From Mycobacterium sp. Aquia_216 (GTDB lineage: Bacteria; Actinomycetota; Actinomycetes; Mycobacteriales; Mycobacteriaceae), in contig NZ_CP113529.1 in the NCBI RefSeq assembly GCF_026723865.1, forward strand, positions 372,001-436,000: DNA of 64,000 nt, read 5' to 3'. A model generated the notes under the pieces. That model did not search any database, had not been told where the DNA came from, and worked only from the letters and a program-made list of their open reading frames with translations. Positions 1 to 7,823 of this stretch are shown here, piece after piece; position 1 is the stretch's first letter; every line of letters begins with the position of its first letter. A program made the translations under genes and the position numbers.

Positions 1-129
1 ACGATCCCGGTCGGACCGCCCACGACGATCACCGCGGCACCGCCACCCCCGCCCGGGGCTCCCGCGGGGCAATTCGGACCGCAGCAGCCGGCACCGGTCG
101 GCCCGCCATTCGGGCAACCGCCACCGTGA
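1..129 (+). CDS. ponA1: C-terminal tail of a PonA1-like penicillin-binding protein (partial)
   Basis: Only the last 42 codons are inside the window; the frame ends in TGA at 127-129. The visible peptide is a low-complexity Pro/Gly/Ala/Gln tail with the short runs PPTTITAAPPPPP and PPFGQPPP. Such a proline-rich extracytoplasmic tail follows the transpeptidase domain in mycobacterial PonA1. The identification rests on this tail and on the next two genes, which match the Rv0051-Rv0052 order next to ponA1 (Rv0050) in M. tuberculosis. No catalytic residue is visible here. The next gene starts at a GTG overlapping this stop (GTGA), suggesting translational coupling. Confidence 0.6.
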   Translation, partial: TIPVGPPTTITAAPPPPPGAPAGQFGPQQPAPVGPPFGQPPP

Positions 130-1778
130 CCGGCGCTCAGCAGGAGAGCGCCACCATTTCACCGCGGCCGCTGGCGGAGGATCTGCGTAGCGCCGATAAC
201 CGCGATTGCCCCAGCCACACAGACTCTTTGGGGGCCGCCCTGGCCGACGCCATCGGCGGACCGGTGGGCCGGCACGCGCTGATCGGCCGCGCCCGGTTGA
301 TGACACCGGTACGGGTGATGTTTTTGATCGCGCTGGTCTTCATGGCGCTGGGCTGGTCGACGAAGGCGGCGTGCCTGCAGAGCACCGGCACGGGGGCCGG
401 AGATCTGCGCGTCGCAAACTGGGACAACCAGCGCGCCTACTACGAGTTGTGTTATTCGGATACGGTGCCGTTGTACAGCGCCGAGTTGTTGAACAAGGGC
501 TTGTTTCCCTACAAGTCGAGCTGGACCGAAATCGATTCCAGCGGTACACCGCAGACCCGTTACGACGGTAAGCCCGCGGTGCGCTACATGGAGTATCCGG
601 TGCTGACCGGGGTGTATCAGTATGCGTCGATGGCGCTGGCCAAGACCTACACCGCGGTGAGCAAGCTGGCACCATTGCCGGTGATCGCCGAGGTGGTGGT
701 GTTCTTCGACATCGCCGCGTTCGGGCTGGCGCTGGCCTGGCTGGCGACCGTCTGGGCGACCGCGGGCCTGTCCGGCCGCCGCATCTGGGACGCGGCCCTG
801 GTGGCCGCCTCGCCGCTGCTGATCTTCCAGATATTCACCAATTTCGATGCACTGGCAACGGGATTCGCGATGGCCGGTCTGCTGGCGTGGGCACGGCGTA
901 AACCGGTGCTGGCGGGTGTGCTGATCGGGTTGGGCGGCGCCGCCAAAATGTATCCATTGCTGTTCCTGGGCCCGATGCTGGTGCTGGCCATCCGCACCCG
1001 GCGCTACCGTGCGCTGGCACGCACCGCCGGCTCGGCGGCGGTGACCTGGCTGTTGGTCAATCTGCCGGTGCTGCTGAAGTATCCGCGCGGATGGTCGGAG
1101 TTTTTCCGGCTCAACGCTCGGCGCGGCGACGACATGGACTCGGTGTACAACGTGGTGAAATCGTTCACCGGCTGGCGCGGTTTCGACCCGAAGCTGGGCT
1201 TCTGGGAGCCACCCACAGTGCTCAATGCCGTGGCCGCGGTGTCATTCGTAGCATGTTGTGCGGCAATCACTTACATCGCGTTGACCGCTCCGCAACGGCC
1301 ACGGGTGCCGCAACTGCTGTTTCTGGTCGTCGCCGCGTTCCTGCTGACCAACAAGGTGTGGAGCCCGCAGTTCTCGCTGTGGTTGGTCCCATTGGCGGTG
1401 CTGGCTTTGCCGCATCGACGGGTGCTGCTGGCGTGGATGACGATCGACGCGCTGGTGTGGGTGCCGCGGATGTACTACCTGTACGGAAATCCGAATCGTT
1501 CACTGCCGGAGCAGTTTTTCACCACGACGGTGTTGTTGCGCGACATCGCCGTCGTCGCGCTGTGCGCGCTGGTGATCCGCCAGATCTACCGGCCCGACGA
1601 AGATCTGGTGCGCTGGGACGGGCGCGTGGACGATCCCGCCGGCGGGCCGTTCGACCGTGCCCCCGATACACCGCCCGGCTGGCTCCCGGACTGGCTGCGT
1701 CCGGCCCGGTCGCGACGGGCGGGCGCACCGCCGCCTCCGCTCGACACAGAGCTCGCGAGCGCTCAAGGACAACCATGA
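126..1778 (+). CDS. Polytopic membrane protein, GT87/DUF2029-like glycosyltransferase (Rv0051-like)
   Basis: 550 aa starting at GTG 126, overlapping the stop of the upstream gene. After a polar N-terminus of about 60 residues the protein alternates many hydrophobic helices (for example near residues 62-80, 185-215, 225-260, 265-290, 370-450) with short loops, the pattern of GT-C type polyprenyl-phosphate-dependent mannosyltransferases. A polar Asp/Pro/Arg-rich tail of about 60 residues closes it. Position between ponA1 and the DJ-1-like gene matches Rv0051 of M. tuberculosis, annotated as a conserved transmembrane protein. A role in cell-envelope glycan assembly is plausible from fold and context but unproven. 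Its stop overlaps the next start (ATGA, 1775-1778). Confidence 0.75.
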   Translation: MTGAQQESATISPRPLAEDLRSADNRDCPSHTDSLGAALADAIGGPVGRHALIGRARLMTPVRVMFLIALVFMALGWSTKAACLQSTGTGAGDLRVANWDNQRAYYELCYSDTVPLYSAELLNKGLFPYKSSWTEIDSSGTPQTRYDGKPAVRYMEYPVLTGVYQYASMALAKTYTAVSKLAPLPVIAEVVVFFDIAAFGLALAWLATVWATAGLSGRRIWDAALVAASPLLIFQIFTNFDALATGFAMAGLLAWARRKPVLAGVLIGLGGAAKMYPLLFLGPMLVLAIRTRRYRALARTAGSAAVTWLLVNLPVLLKYPRGWSEFFRLNARRGDDMDSVYNVVKSFTGWRGFDPKLGFWEPPTVLNAVAAVSFVACCAAITYIALTAPQRPRVPQLLFLVVAAFLLTNKVWSPQFSLWLVPLAVLALPHRRVLLAWMTIDALVWVPRMYYLYGNPNRSLPEQFFTTTVLLRDIAVVALCALVIRQIYRPDEDLVRWDGRVDDPAGGPFDRAPDTPPGWLPDWLRPARSRRAGAPPPPLDTELASAQGQP

Positions 1779-2416
1779 CCCTGGTCGCCATCCCGTTGTT
1801 CCCCCGCTTCACCGCCCTCGACGCCGTCGGTCCCTACGAAGTGCTACAACGTATTCCGTCGATCGACGTGACGTTCGTCGGGCACCGCCGGGGTGAGGTG
1901 CGCACCGAGAACGGGATGCTCGGCGTCGCCTGCGACGCCAGCTTCGACGAAATCAGCGCTCCCGACGTGGTGGTGGTTCCCGGAGGCATCGGAACCCGAA
2001 AGCTCATTCACGACGAGCGCATCCGCGCCTGGTTGCAGGCCGTACACCCGACGACGACCTTCACCACCTCGGTGTGCACGGGTGCGCTGTTGCTCGCCGC
2101 CGCGGGTTTGCTCGACGGGCTCACCGCGACCACGCATTGGCGGGCCGCGGATCTGCTCAACGAGTTGGGCGCACGCTACGTTCCCGACCGCGTCGTCGAG
2201 CACCTGCCCCAGCGCATCATCACCGCAGCGGGGGTGTCCAGCGGCATCGACATGGCGTTGCGGTTGACCGAGCTTCTCGTCGACCGAGAGGCCGCTCAGG
2301 CCGCTCAGCTGCTGATCGAATACGACCCGCAGCCGCCGTTCGACTCCGGCTCCCTCGCCAAGGCCGACGCGGCGACGGTAGCCAGAGCACACGAGTATCT
2401 GCAGGCGCGGCAGTAA
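1775..2416 (+). CDS. DJ-1/PfpI family protein (Rv0052-like)
   Basis: 213 aa, ATG overlapping the previous stop. It has the class-I glutamine amidotransferase-like fold of the DJ-1/PfpI superfamily: a first strand with FPRFTALDAVGPYEVL, then VVVVPGGIG, and the nucleophile elbow TSVCTGALLLAAAG, whose Cys is the expected catalytic residue. The motif set is closest to isocyanide hydratase/ThiJ-like members, but substrate cannot be assigned from sequence. In M. tuberculosis the homologous gene is followed directly by rpsF; here the phosphonate operon intervenes. The 156 bp to phnD likely carries the phn promoter. Confidence 0.8.
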   Translation: MTLVAIPLFPRFTALDAVGPYEVLQRIPSIDVTFVGHRRGEVRTENGMLGVACDASFDEISAPDVVVVPGGIGTRKLIHDERIRAWLQAVHPTTTFTTSVCTGALLLAAAGLLDGLTATTHWRAADLLNELGARYVPDRVVEHLPQRIITAAGVSSGIDMALRLTELLVDREAAQAAQLLIEYDPQPPFDSGSLAKADAATVARAHEYLQARQ

Positions 2417-2572
2417 TTCGCACGGCACGGCATCGGCGCTCGTGCGGTCGAGTGGCGCTACTTCACAGCCGAAGTTCGCCCTCTGGTAACCACCCCGTCC
2501 CCTCGACTGCACCGTCTCGCAGAACCATCTGGGCAACTGCGCTGCCGCCGGCTGGCGAAAAGGAGAATCCGG

Positions 2573-3541
2573 ATGTTAGCTCGCCCCCGACGCCCGTTCG
2601 GCTCGGCCGTGATGGCGGTGATGGCGGTGGCGATGACGGTGTTGCTGGCGGCGTGTGGTGCCAGTGCCACCTCCGGTAGTGGCGGCAATGGGTCCGGCGG
2701 CCGCAACCCCAACGAGCTGGTCTTCGCCGCCATCCCATCGGAGAACGCGCAGAGCATGCAACAGGCCTACCAGCCGCTAATCACGTTGCTGCAGAAGGCA
2801 ACCGGTAAGTCGATCCGGTTCCAAAGCGCCACCAGCTACTCGTCGGCCATCGAGGCTCAGCGCGCCGACAAGGCCGACTTCGTCCAGTACGGCCCGTTCT
2901 CGCTAATCACCGCGCAGAACAGCGGAGTCAAGGTCACCCCCGTCGCAGCGGAAACGGTCGCCAAGGGCACCCCTCCCGGCTATCACTCCTACGGCATCAC
3001 CCGGCCCGGTACCGGCATCAACAGCATCGCCGACTTCAGGGGCAAGAAAATCTGCTTTGTCGACCCGAACTCGACGTCGGGCTTTCTGTACCCGTCGGCG
3101 GCGTTGATCAACGCGGGCATCGACCCGAACAAGGATGTCACCCAGGTGATTTCCGGTGGGCATGACGCGTCGGCACTCTCAGTGCTCAACGGCCAGTGTG
3201 ACGCCGGTTTCGCTCAGGAAAGCATGATCGACACGACGCTGCCGGGTAAGGGGCAGCTCAAGCCGGGTCAGCTGACCGTGGTGTGGAAGTCGGATCTGAT
3301 CCCCGGCTCGCCGATCGGGATCAGCGATAACCTCGCGCCCGACCTGAAGGCAAAGATCATCGGCGCGTTCCCGAACGCCAATGTCGACTACATGAACGCC
3401 AACGGCATCTGCACCCCGGCGTGCGCCCATCTCGGCGAAGCCAACGGTTGGGGCTATGCGGCGGTTGACAACTCGTTCTACGACAGCGTCCGCAATGTGT
3501 GCCGCACCACGCACGCCAAACAGTGTGCGGGGCAGTCATGA
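2573..3541 (+). CDS. phnD: PhnD: phosphonate ABC transporter substrate-binding lipoprotein
   Basis: 322 aa. The N-terminus is a lipoprotein signal peptide: basic start (LARPRRPFG), hydrophobic stretch, and lipobox L-A-A-C with the lipidated Cys at residue 28. The mature part has the PhnD-type periplasmic-binding fold (Pfam PF12974), with FAAIPSENAQSMQQAY near the start, then SATSYSSAIEAQ, DFVQYGPFS and GKKICFVDPNSTSGFLYP, conserved in phosphonate/phosphite-binding proteins. It would capture phosphonates outside the membrane and deliver them to PhnE. RBS AAGGAG lies 7-8 bp before the ATG. The stop overlaps the phnC start (ATGA, 3538-3541). It opens the operon. Confidence 0.93.
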   Translation: MLARPRRPFGSAVMAVMAVAMTVLLAACGASATSGSGGNGSGGRNPNELVFAAIPSENAQSMQQAYQPLITLLQKATGKSIRFQSATSYSSAIEAQRADKADFVQYGPFSLITAQNSGVKVTPVAAETVAKGTPPGYHSYGITRPGTGINSIADFRGKKICFVDPNSTSGFLYPSAALINAGIDPNKDVTQVISGGHDASALSVLNGQCDAGFAQESMIDTTLPGKGQLKPGQLTVVWKSDLIPGSPIGISDNLAPDLKAKIIGAFPNANVDYMNANGICTPACAHLGEANGWGYAAVDNSFYDSVRNVCRTTHAKQCAGQS

Positions 3542-4329
3542 CCAGTGAGGCGGCCGTCCGATTCCAGGGCGTGACCAAGCTTTTCGGTCCCGAGATCCGC
3601 GCACTCGACAACATTTCGGTTTCGGTAGCACCCGGCGAGATCGCCGTCCTGCTAGGGCTGTCCGGCTCGGGCAAATCCACCCTGCTGCACCACGTCGACG
3701 GCCTGCAGCGGCCGACCGCCGGCGCCGTCACCGTGCTGGGCACGGATGTGGGCCGCGCGACGACCGGTGATCTTCGCCGCCTGCGGCGCCGGGTCGGCTT
3801 CGTGTTTCAGCACTTCCACCTCGTTGGCAGCCTCAGCGTCCTGGAGAATGTGTGCACCGGCGCGCTGGGCCGGCTGCGCTGGCCCCGGCTCGGGCTTTTC
3901 AGCTACCCGCGCAACGTGCGCCACGAGGCGCTGGGTCACCTGGATCGGGTTGGCTTGCTGGACCGCGCTTTTCAACGTGCGGACACTCTCTCCGGTGGCC
4001 AGCAGCAGCGGGTCGGGGTGGCCCGGGCGCTCATGCAGCGTCCGGAGATCTTGCTCGCCGACGAGCCGGTCGCTTCGCTCGACCCGGAATCGGCGGCCCA
4101 GGTGATGCAGCTGATTCGGGAGATCAGCACCGAGCAGCGGCTCACGGTCCTGTGCAGTCTGCATCAGGTTGCGCTCGCACTGAACTGGGGCGACCGGGTG
4201 ATTGGGTTGCGGGCCGGGCAGGTGGTTCTCGACCGGCCGGTCGCGGGGCTCGACCACGACGACGCGATGACCTTGTACGCCGCGACCGTGAATGGCGCCC
4301 CTTCATTAGTCGCCGGCGCTCCTGCGTGA
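3538..4329 (+). CDS. phnC: PhnC: phosphonate ABC transporter ATPase
   Basis: 263 aa from the ATG overlapping the phnD stop; an upstream in-frame start at 3499 exists but would lie deep inside phnD. ABC ATPase elements in order: Walker A LGLSGSGKST (about residues 38-47), Q-loop region VGFVFQHFHLVG, signature LSGGQQQRVGVARAL, Walker B EILLADEPVASLDP and H-loop LCSLHQV. The pattern QHFHLVGSLSVLENV is characteristic of PhnC. It powers import with PhnD and the double-length PhnE that follows after 7 bp. Confidence 0.95.
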   Translation: MTSEAAVRFQGVTKLFGPEIRALDNISVSVAPGEIAVLLGLSGSGKSTLLHHVDGLQRPTAGAVTVLGTDVGRATTGDLRRLRRRVGFVFQHFHLVGSLSVLENVCTGALGRLRWPRLGLFSYPRNVRHEALGHLDRVGLLDRAFQRADTLSGGQQQRVGVARALMQRPEILLADEPVASLDPESAAQVMQLIREISTEQRLTVLCSLHQVALALNWGDRVIGLRAGQVVLDRPVAGLDHDDAMTLYAATVNGAPSLVAGAPA

Positions 4330-4336
4330 CTCGTGC

Positions 4337-5971
4337 GTGACCACTGAAACAGCCCCACCCGCGCAGCGCACACTGGCGGCTCCGCGGGTAGGGAGCGCCG
4401 CGGCCGGGTTGGTCATCGGCGCTCTGGTAGTGGTGGGTTGCTGGGCCGTCGCCGATCTGCGGATCAATGCCGCGACGTTCGTCGATGGCGGCCGCAATGC
4501 GGTGGGTTTCGCGGGGCGCATGTTGCCGCTGGACTTTCCGCCCGTCGGGGAGTTGCTGCGGCTGTCTGGGCAGACGCTGGCGATCGTCGTGTCCGCAACG
4601 GTGTTGTCAGTGATTATCAGCATTCCGTTGGCGATCCTGGCGGCGGCCAACACCACACCCGGCACCGGGGCTCGGTTCGGTGCCCGGACTCTGATTGTGA
4701 TGCTTCGTTCCGTCCCCGACGTGGTGATGGCCATCGTATTCTTCCGGATCTTCGGACTCGGCGCGATGACCGGCGTGCTGGCGATGGGCCTGCATTCGGC
4801 AGGCATGGTCGCAAAGCTCTACGCCGACGCGATCGAGCACATCGACGAGGGACCGCGCGCGGCGATTCGCGCGAGCGGCGCCGGCGCGGGGCAGGAGCTG
4901 ACCGCCGGCGTGCTCCCACAGGTGATGCCGGCATTCGTCGCGACCGCACTGCACCGAATCGACATCAACCTGCGAATCTCGGTGCTGCTCGGTTTCGTTG
5001 GCATCAACGGTCTGGGCTATGCGATCGCGACCGCATTCAAGCAGCTGGACTATCGGCGCGGGATGGCCTTGGCCGCCGTGGTTCTCGCGCTGTGCGTATT
5101 GGTCGAACTGATGTCCGGGTCGATTCGGCGGGCTTTGCTACGCAACGTCGGTGGGCAGTCGACGCACAGCCCACCGCTGCACACCGGGGGTCAGATCCGC
5201 CCGCCGTGGACTGCTGTGCGGTTGCGGCGCGCCGGCTATTCAGTGCTGACCGTGCTGGCGGTGTTGATATCGGCGTGGGGCGCGGACCTCGACCCGATCC
5301 ATTTCGTGGACTCATTGCGGGGGATCGCCAAGAATGCCGGACTATTCTGGCCGCCCGACACCGCGGGCATCTTCGGTCAGCTGTGGTCTGACCTGTGGCT
5401 GACGATCAAGATCGCACTGGGTGCCACGCTGATCGGCGCGGTGCTGGCGTTACCCATCGGCTGCCTGGCCGCTCGCAATGTAGCCCCGAATCCGCTTGTT
5501 GCCCAGATGTTCCGGATCTTGGTGGTGGTGGTCCGCGGCATCCCGGAGTTGGTGCTGGCAGTGGTATTTGTGGTGATTACCGGACTCGGTGCGGTGGCGG
5601 GCACGCTGGCGCTGAGCGTGGGCAGCATCGGGCTGTTGGGCAAACTCGTCGCCGACTCGCTGGAAGAAGTCGATCCGGGTCCGGAGCGGGCCATCCACGC
5701 GACCGGCGCCGGGCGCTGGCAGGTCTTTTTCACCGGAACATTGCCGCAGGCCGCGCCGGGTTTTGCCGGGCACGTGCTCTACCAGCTCGATGTGAACATC
5801 CGGGCAGCTACTCTGCTCGGCATCGTGGGGGCCGGTGGCATCGGCTTCGATCTGCTCAGTGGCGCGCAAATACTCGAATTCGGTTTGGTCACAACGATCT
5901 TGCTGATGGTGTTCATAACCGTGCTGGCGGTGGAGGCGCTCGCGGTGTGGCTGCGCCACGAGGTGAGCTGA
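4337..5971 (+). CDS. phnE: PhnE1-PhnE2 fused double permease of the phosphonate transporter
   Basis: 544 aa from GTG 4337, about twice the usual PhnE length of roughly 260-280 aa. Two complete permease halves lie in tandem: the first (about 1-265) has the coupling-loop segment EGPRAAIRASGAGAGQEL followed by LPQVMPAF and RISVLLGFVGINGLG; the second (about 285-544) has PGPERAIHATGAGRWQVF followed by LPQAAPGF and RAATLLGIVGAGGIG. A polar linker near residues 265-285 separates them. A single chain could thus supply both membrane domains for two PhnC subunits. Two separate phnE genes are common elsewhere; the in-frame fusion is the notable point. It is followed by a 97-bp gap holding a palindrome before phnF. 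Confidence 0.93.
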   Translation: MTTETAPPAQRTLAAPRVGSAAAGLVIGALVVVGCWAVADLRINAATFVDGGRNAVGFAGRMLPLDFPPVGELLRLSGQTLAIVVSATVLSVIISIPLAILAAANTTPGTGARFGARTLIVMLRSVPDVVMAIVFFRIFGLGAMTGVLAMGLHSAGMVAKLYADAIEHIDEGPRAAIRASGAGAGQELTAGVLPQVMPAFVATALHRIDINLRISVLLGFVGINGLGYAIATAFKQLDYRRGMALAAVVLALCVLVELMSGSIRRALLRNVGGQSTHSPPLHTGGQIRPPWTAVRLRRAGYSVLTVLAVLISAWGADLDPIHFVDSLRGIAKNAGLFWPPDTAGIFGQLWSDLWLTIKIALGATLIGAVLALPIGCLAARNVAPNPLVAQMFRILVVVVRGIPELVLAVVFVVITGLGAVAGTLALSVGSIGLLGKLVADSLEEVDPGPERAIHATGAGRWQVFFTGTLPQAAPGFAGHVLYQLDVNIRAATLLGIVGAGGIGFDLLSGAQILEFGLVTTILLMVFITVLAVEALAVWLRHEVS

Positions 5972-6031
5972 ACGGTGGGAAACAACTGTTCGGGATGTTC
6001 ACCTGCAGTGGCGTCGACGTTGGCCATGGCG

Positions 6032-6049
6032 AGGTTGTCCGGACAACCT
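6032..6049. promoter_or_regulatory. Perfect 18-bp palindrome, probable PhnF operator
   Basis: AGGTTGTCCGGACAACCT is its own reverse complement. It ends 19 bp before the GTG start of the GntR-family gene phnF. GntR/HutC regulators bind dyads with GT...AC half-sites, and such genes are commonly autoregulated, so this is the best operator candidate for the downstream phnF-G-H-I-JK-L-M unit. The exact sequence differs from the TGGTnnnnACCA type reported for M. smegmatis PhnF as I recall it, so the assignment is by position and symmetry. Confidence 0.65.
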
Positions 6050-6068
6050 TGCCAACCAGCGTGGAGGC

Positions 6069-6818
6069 GTGACATCAGCGCGGTATATGGACATCGCCGA
6101 TCAGCTGGCCGGTGAGCTGGCCGCATGCGCGCCCGGCACCCGGGTGGCCAGCGAGCCCGAACTCGCCAATCGGTTCGGCGTCGGCCGCGCCGCGGCCCGC
6201 TCGGCTCTGCAGGAATTGGAGCGCCGGCTCTTGGTTCGCCGCATTCAGGGCGCAGGCACCTTCGTCAATCGGCGCATCGATTACGTGATCTCACGGACCA
6301 GGCCGCCGTCCTGGCACGCCACGGTGATCGCGAGCGGCGGCACTCCGCGCTCGCAGACCAAGGAGGTGCAGCGGATCGCACTTGCCGCCGAGGAGTCGGA
6401 ACAGCTCGGCTGGCCGGCGGGCACCCCGATGTACCGGATCGTCCGGCACTTCTTCATCGACGACCTGCTGGCATCGGTCACTCAGGAGCTGATCCCGATG
6501 GAGGCCGTGCCGAACCTGGACATTGCGCTACAGAGCGTGGAGTCGGTGAACATGGCGCTGTGCCAGCTCGGCGGTTTGCGGCCGGTGCGGGCGTGGTGTC
6601 GGGCGAGCTTGGAGATCCCGCCCCGCGGTGTGCTGCAGTGCCTGGGCATCGAGGCTAGCGACCCGGTGTGGCGGATCGAGAGCATTAGTCGTGACGCCGA
6701 AAACGGTTGTGTGCTGCTGAGTAGCAGCGCGTGGACCCGGGCCGACGCGGTGCGGGTGGTGGTCGAACTCGAAGACTCCACCGCCGGGGGCGCTACGTCG
6801 GGAGAACAGGGTGAGTGA
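6069..6818 (+). CDS. phnF: PhnF-like GntR/HutC family transcriptional regulator
   Basis: 249 aa from GTG 6069. The N-terminal winged helix (residues about 5-70) has the GntR signature SEPELANRFGVGRAAARSALQELERR followed in the wing by RRIQGAGTFVNRR. The C-terminal part (about 85-240) is a UTRA effector-binding domain, as in HutC/PhnF. It would repress the phn genes and release DNA on binding a phosphonate or phosphate-related ligand. Located between the transporter and C-P lyase genes, with its stop overlapping the GTG start of phnG by 8 bp. The perfect palindrome at 6032-6049 is the likely binding site. Confidence 0.88.
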   Translation: MTSARYMDIADQLAGELAACAPGTRVASEPELANRFGVGRAAARSALQELERRLLVRRIQGAGTFVNRRIDYVISRTRPPSWHATVIASGGTPRSQTKEVQRIALAAEESEQLGWPAGTPMYRIVRHFFIDDLLASVTQELIPMEAVPNLDIALQSVESVNMALCQLGGLRPVRAWCRASLEIPPRGVLQCLGIEASDPVWRIESISRDAENGCVLLSSSAWTRADAVRVVVELEDSTAGGATSGEQGE

Positions 6819-7245
6819 TTCCTTGAACCGCGCCCGGCGCTGCGGGTTGCTGGCCCACGCCGAGACGGAGGAGCTGCGCTTGCTGGCCGATGCCTGCCTG
6901 GCCGACGGCGCCGACGTGCGGGTGCTGGTCGCCCCGGAGGTCGGTTTGGTGTCGACCCAGATTCGTGAGCCCGTTGCCGGCGAGAGGTTTCTGCTGGGCG
7001 ACGTGCTGGCCTGTCGCGCCGAGGTTGAACTCGCGGGCCATCGTGGCTGGGCGATGCGGCTCGGGGACGACCGGGTCGCCGTCCTGTCTGCCGCCGTGCT
7101 CGACGCCGAGGTCGAGGCGGGTCGGCCGCGCGCCGCCGAAGTAGACCGGCTGTGCCACGTGGTCGCCGCCCGTCAAGCCGAGCGGCAGGACCGCGAGTGG
7201 GCGGAACTCGCCCCCACCATCGTCGAATTCGAGGAGTTGGCGTGA
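6811..7245 (+). CDS. phnG: PhnG: C-P lyase core subunit
   Basis: 144 aa from GTG 6811, overlapping the phnF stop. The N-terminal stretch RRCGLLAHAETEELRLLAD and the later segment GEVLLTE-type equivalent (GERFLLGDVLACRAEVEL) followed by GWAMRLGDDRVAVL match the PhnG family, whose E. coli member has about 150 aa. PhnG forms the PhnGHIJ core complex and, with PhnH and PhnI, transfers the phosphonate to ribose of ATP with loss of adenine. The stop overlaps the phnH GTG start by 4 bp. Confidence 0.93.
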   Translation: MSDSLNRARRCGLLAHAETEELRLLADACLADGADVRVLVAPEVGLVSTQIREPVAGERFLLGDVLACRAEVELAGHRGWAMRLGDDRVAVLSAAVLDAEVEAGRPRAAEVDRLCHVVAARQAERQDREWAELAPTIVEFEELA

Positions 7246-7823
7246 TCGCGTCGAGGGTGAGTGCGCTGCGCCCCGCCGATGCGCAGCAGGTCTTCCGGGC
7301 GGTGCTGGAGGCGCTGGCCCGGCCCGGAACCCCGATGGCGTTGCCCGCCGAACTGCTGAGCGTGCTGGCGCCGGCCGTCACCCCGATCGTCGCTCTGGCC
7401 GACTCGACCACCGGGGTGTGCGTCCTGGACAACCCCGGTGGCCGTTGGGCCGATGCGATCGCCACCGCAACCGCGGCACCCATCTGGCCGGCCGAGATGG
7501 CGCGCTTGGTAGTTGGGCTCAGACCGGTCAGCGACGACGAGGTCCGCGGCTTCACCCGCGGCTCGGCCCGGGCACCGGAGGACGCCGCACTGGTAGCGCT
7601 TGGTGTCCGCGATGTGCACGGCGGTCCGCGCCGGTGGACGCTGTCGGGTCCGGGTGTTTGTGGTACCACGACCGTCGCGCCACGGGGCGTGCCCGCCGGA
7701 TTCGTCGCCGCGCGCGCCGACGTGGTCGCGGCCTACCCGGCCGGCATCGACATCCTGCTGGTGACCGACGACGGGCGCGTCGTCGGCCTGCCGCGCACCA
7801 CGACGATCAACGAGGAGAACTGA
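7242..7823 (+). CDS. phnH: PhnH: C-P lyase core subunit
   Basis: 193 aa from GTG 7242 (GTGA overlap with the phnG stop); length equals the usual PhnH of about 194 aa, which favours this start over an in-frame codon at 7152 inside phnG. Visible family features are the start ALRPADAQQVFRAVLEALARPG (opening helix) and the C-terminal GIDILLVTDDGRVVGLPRTT. PhnH is a PLP-transferase-like fold without PLP that dimerises in the C-P lyase core. The stop overlaps the phnI ATG by 1 base (TGATG). Confidence 0.94.
   Translation: MIASRVSALRPADAQQVFRAVLEALARPGTPMALPAELLSVLAPAVTPIVALADSTTGVCVLDNPGGRWADAIATATAAPIWPAEMARLVVGLRPVSDDEVRGFTRGSARAPEDAALVALGVRDVHGGPRRWTLSGPGVCGTTTVAPRGVPAGFVAARADVVAAYPAGIDILLVTDDGRVVGLPRTTTINEEN

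Noticed and set aside
2484..2492. TGGT-A-ACCA dyad upstream of phnD as a PhnF operator
   Set aside because: Only 4-bp arms with a one-base centre; expected often by chance in a 156-bp region. The 18-bp palindrome before phnF is a far stronger candidate.
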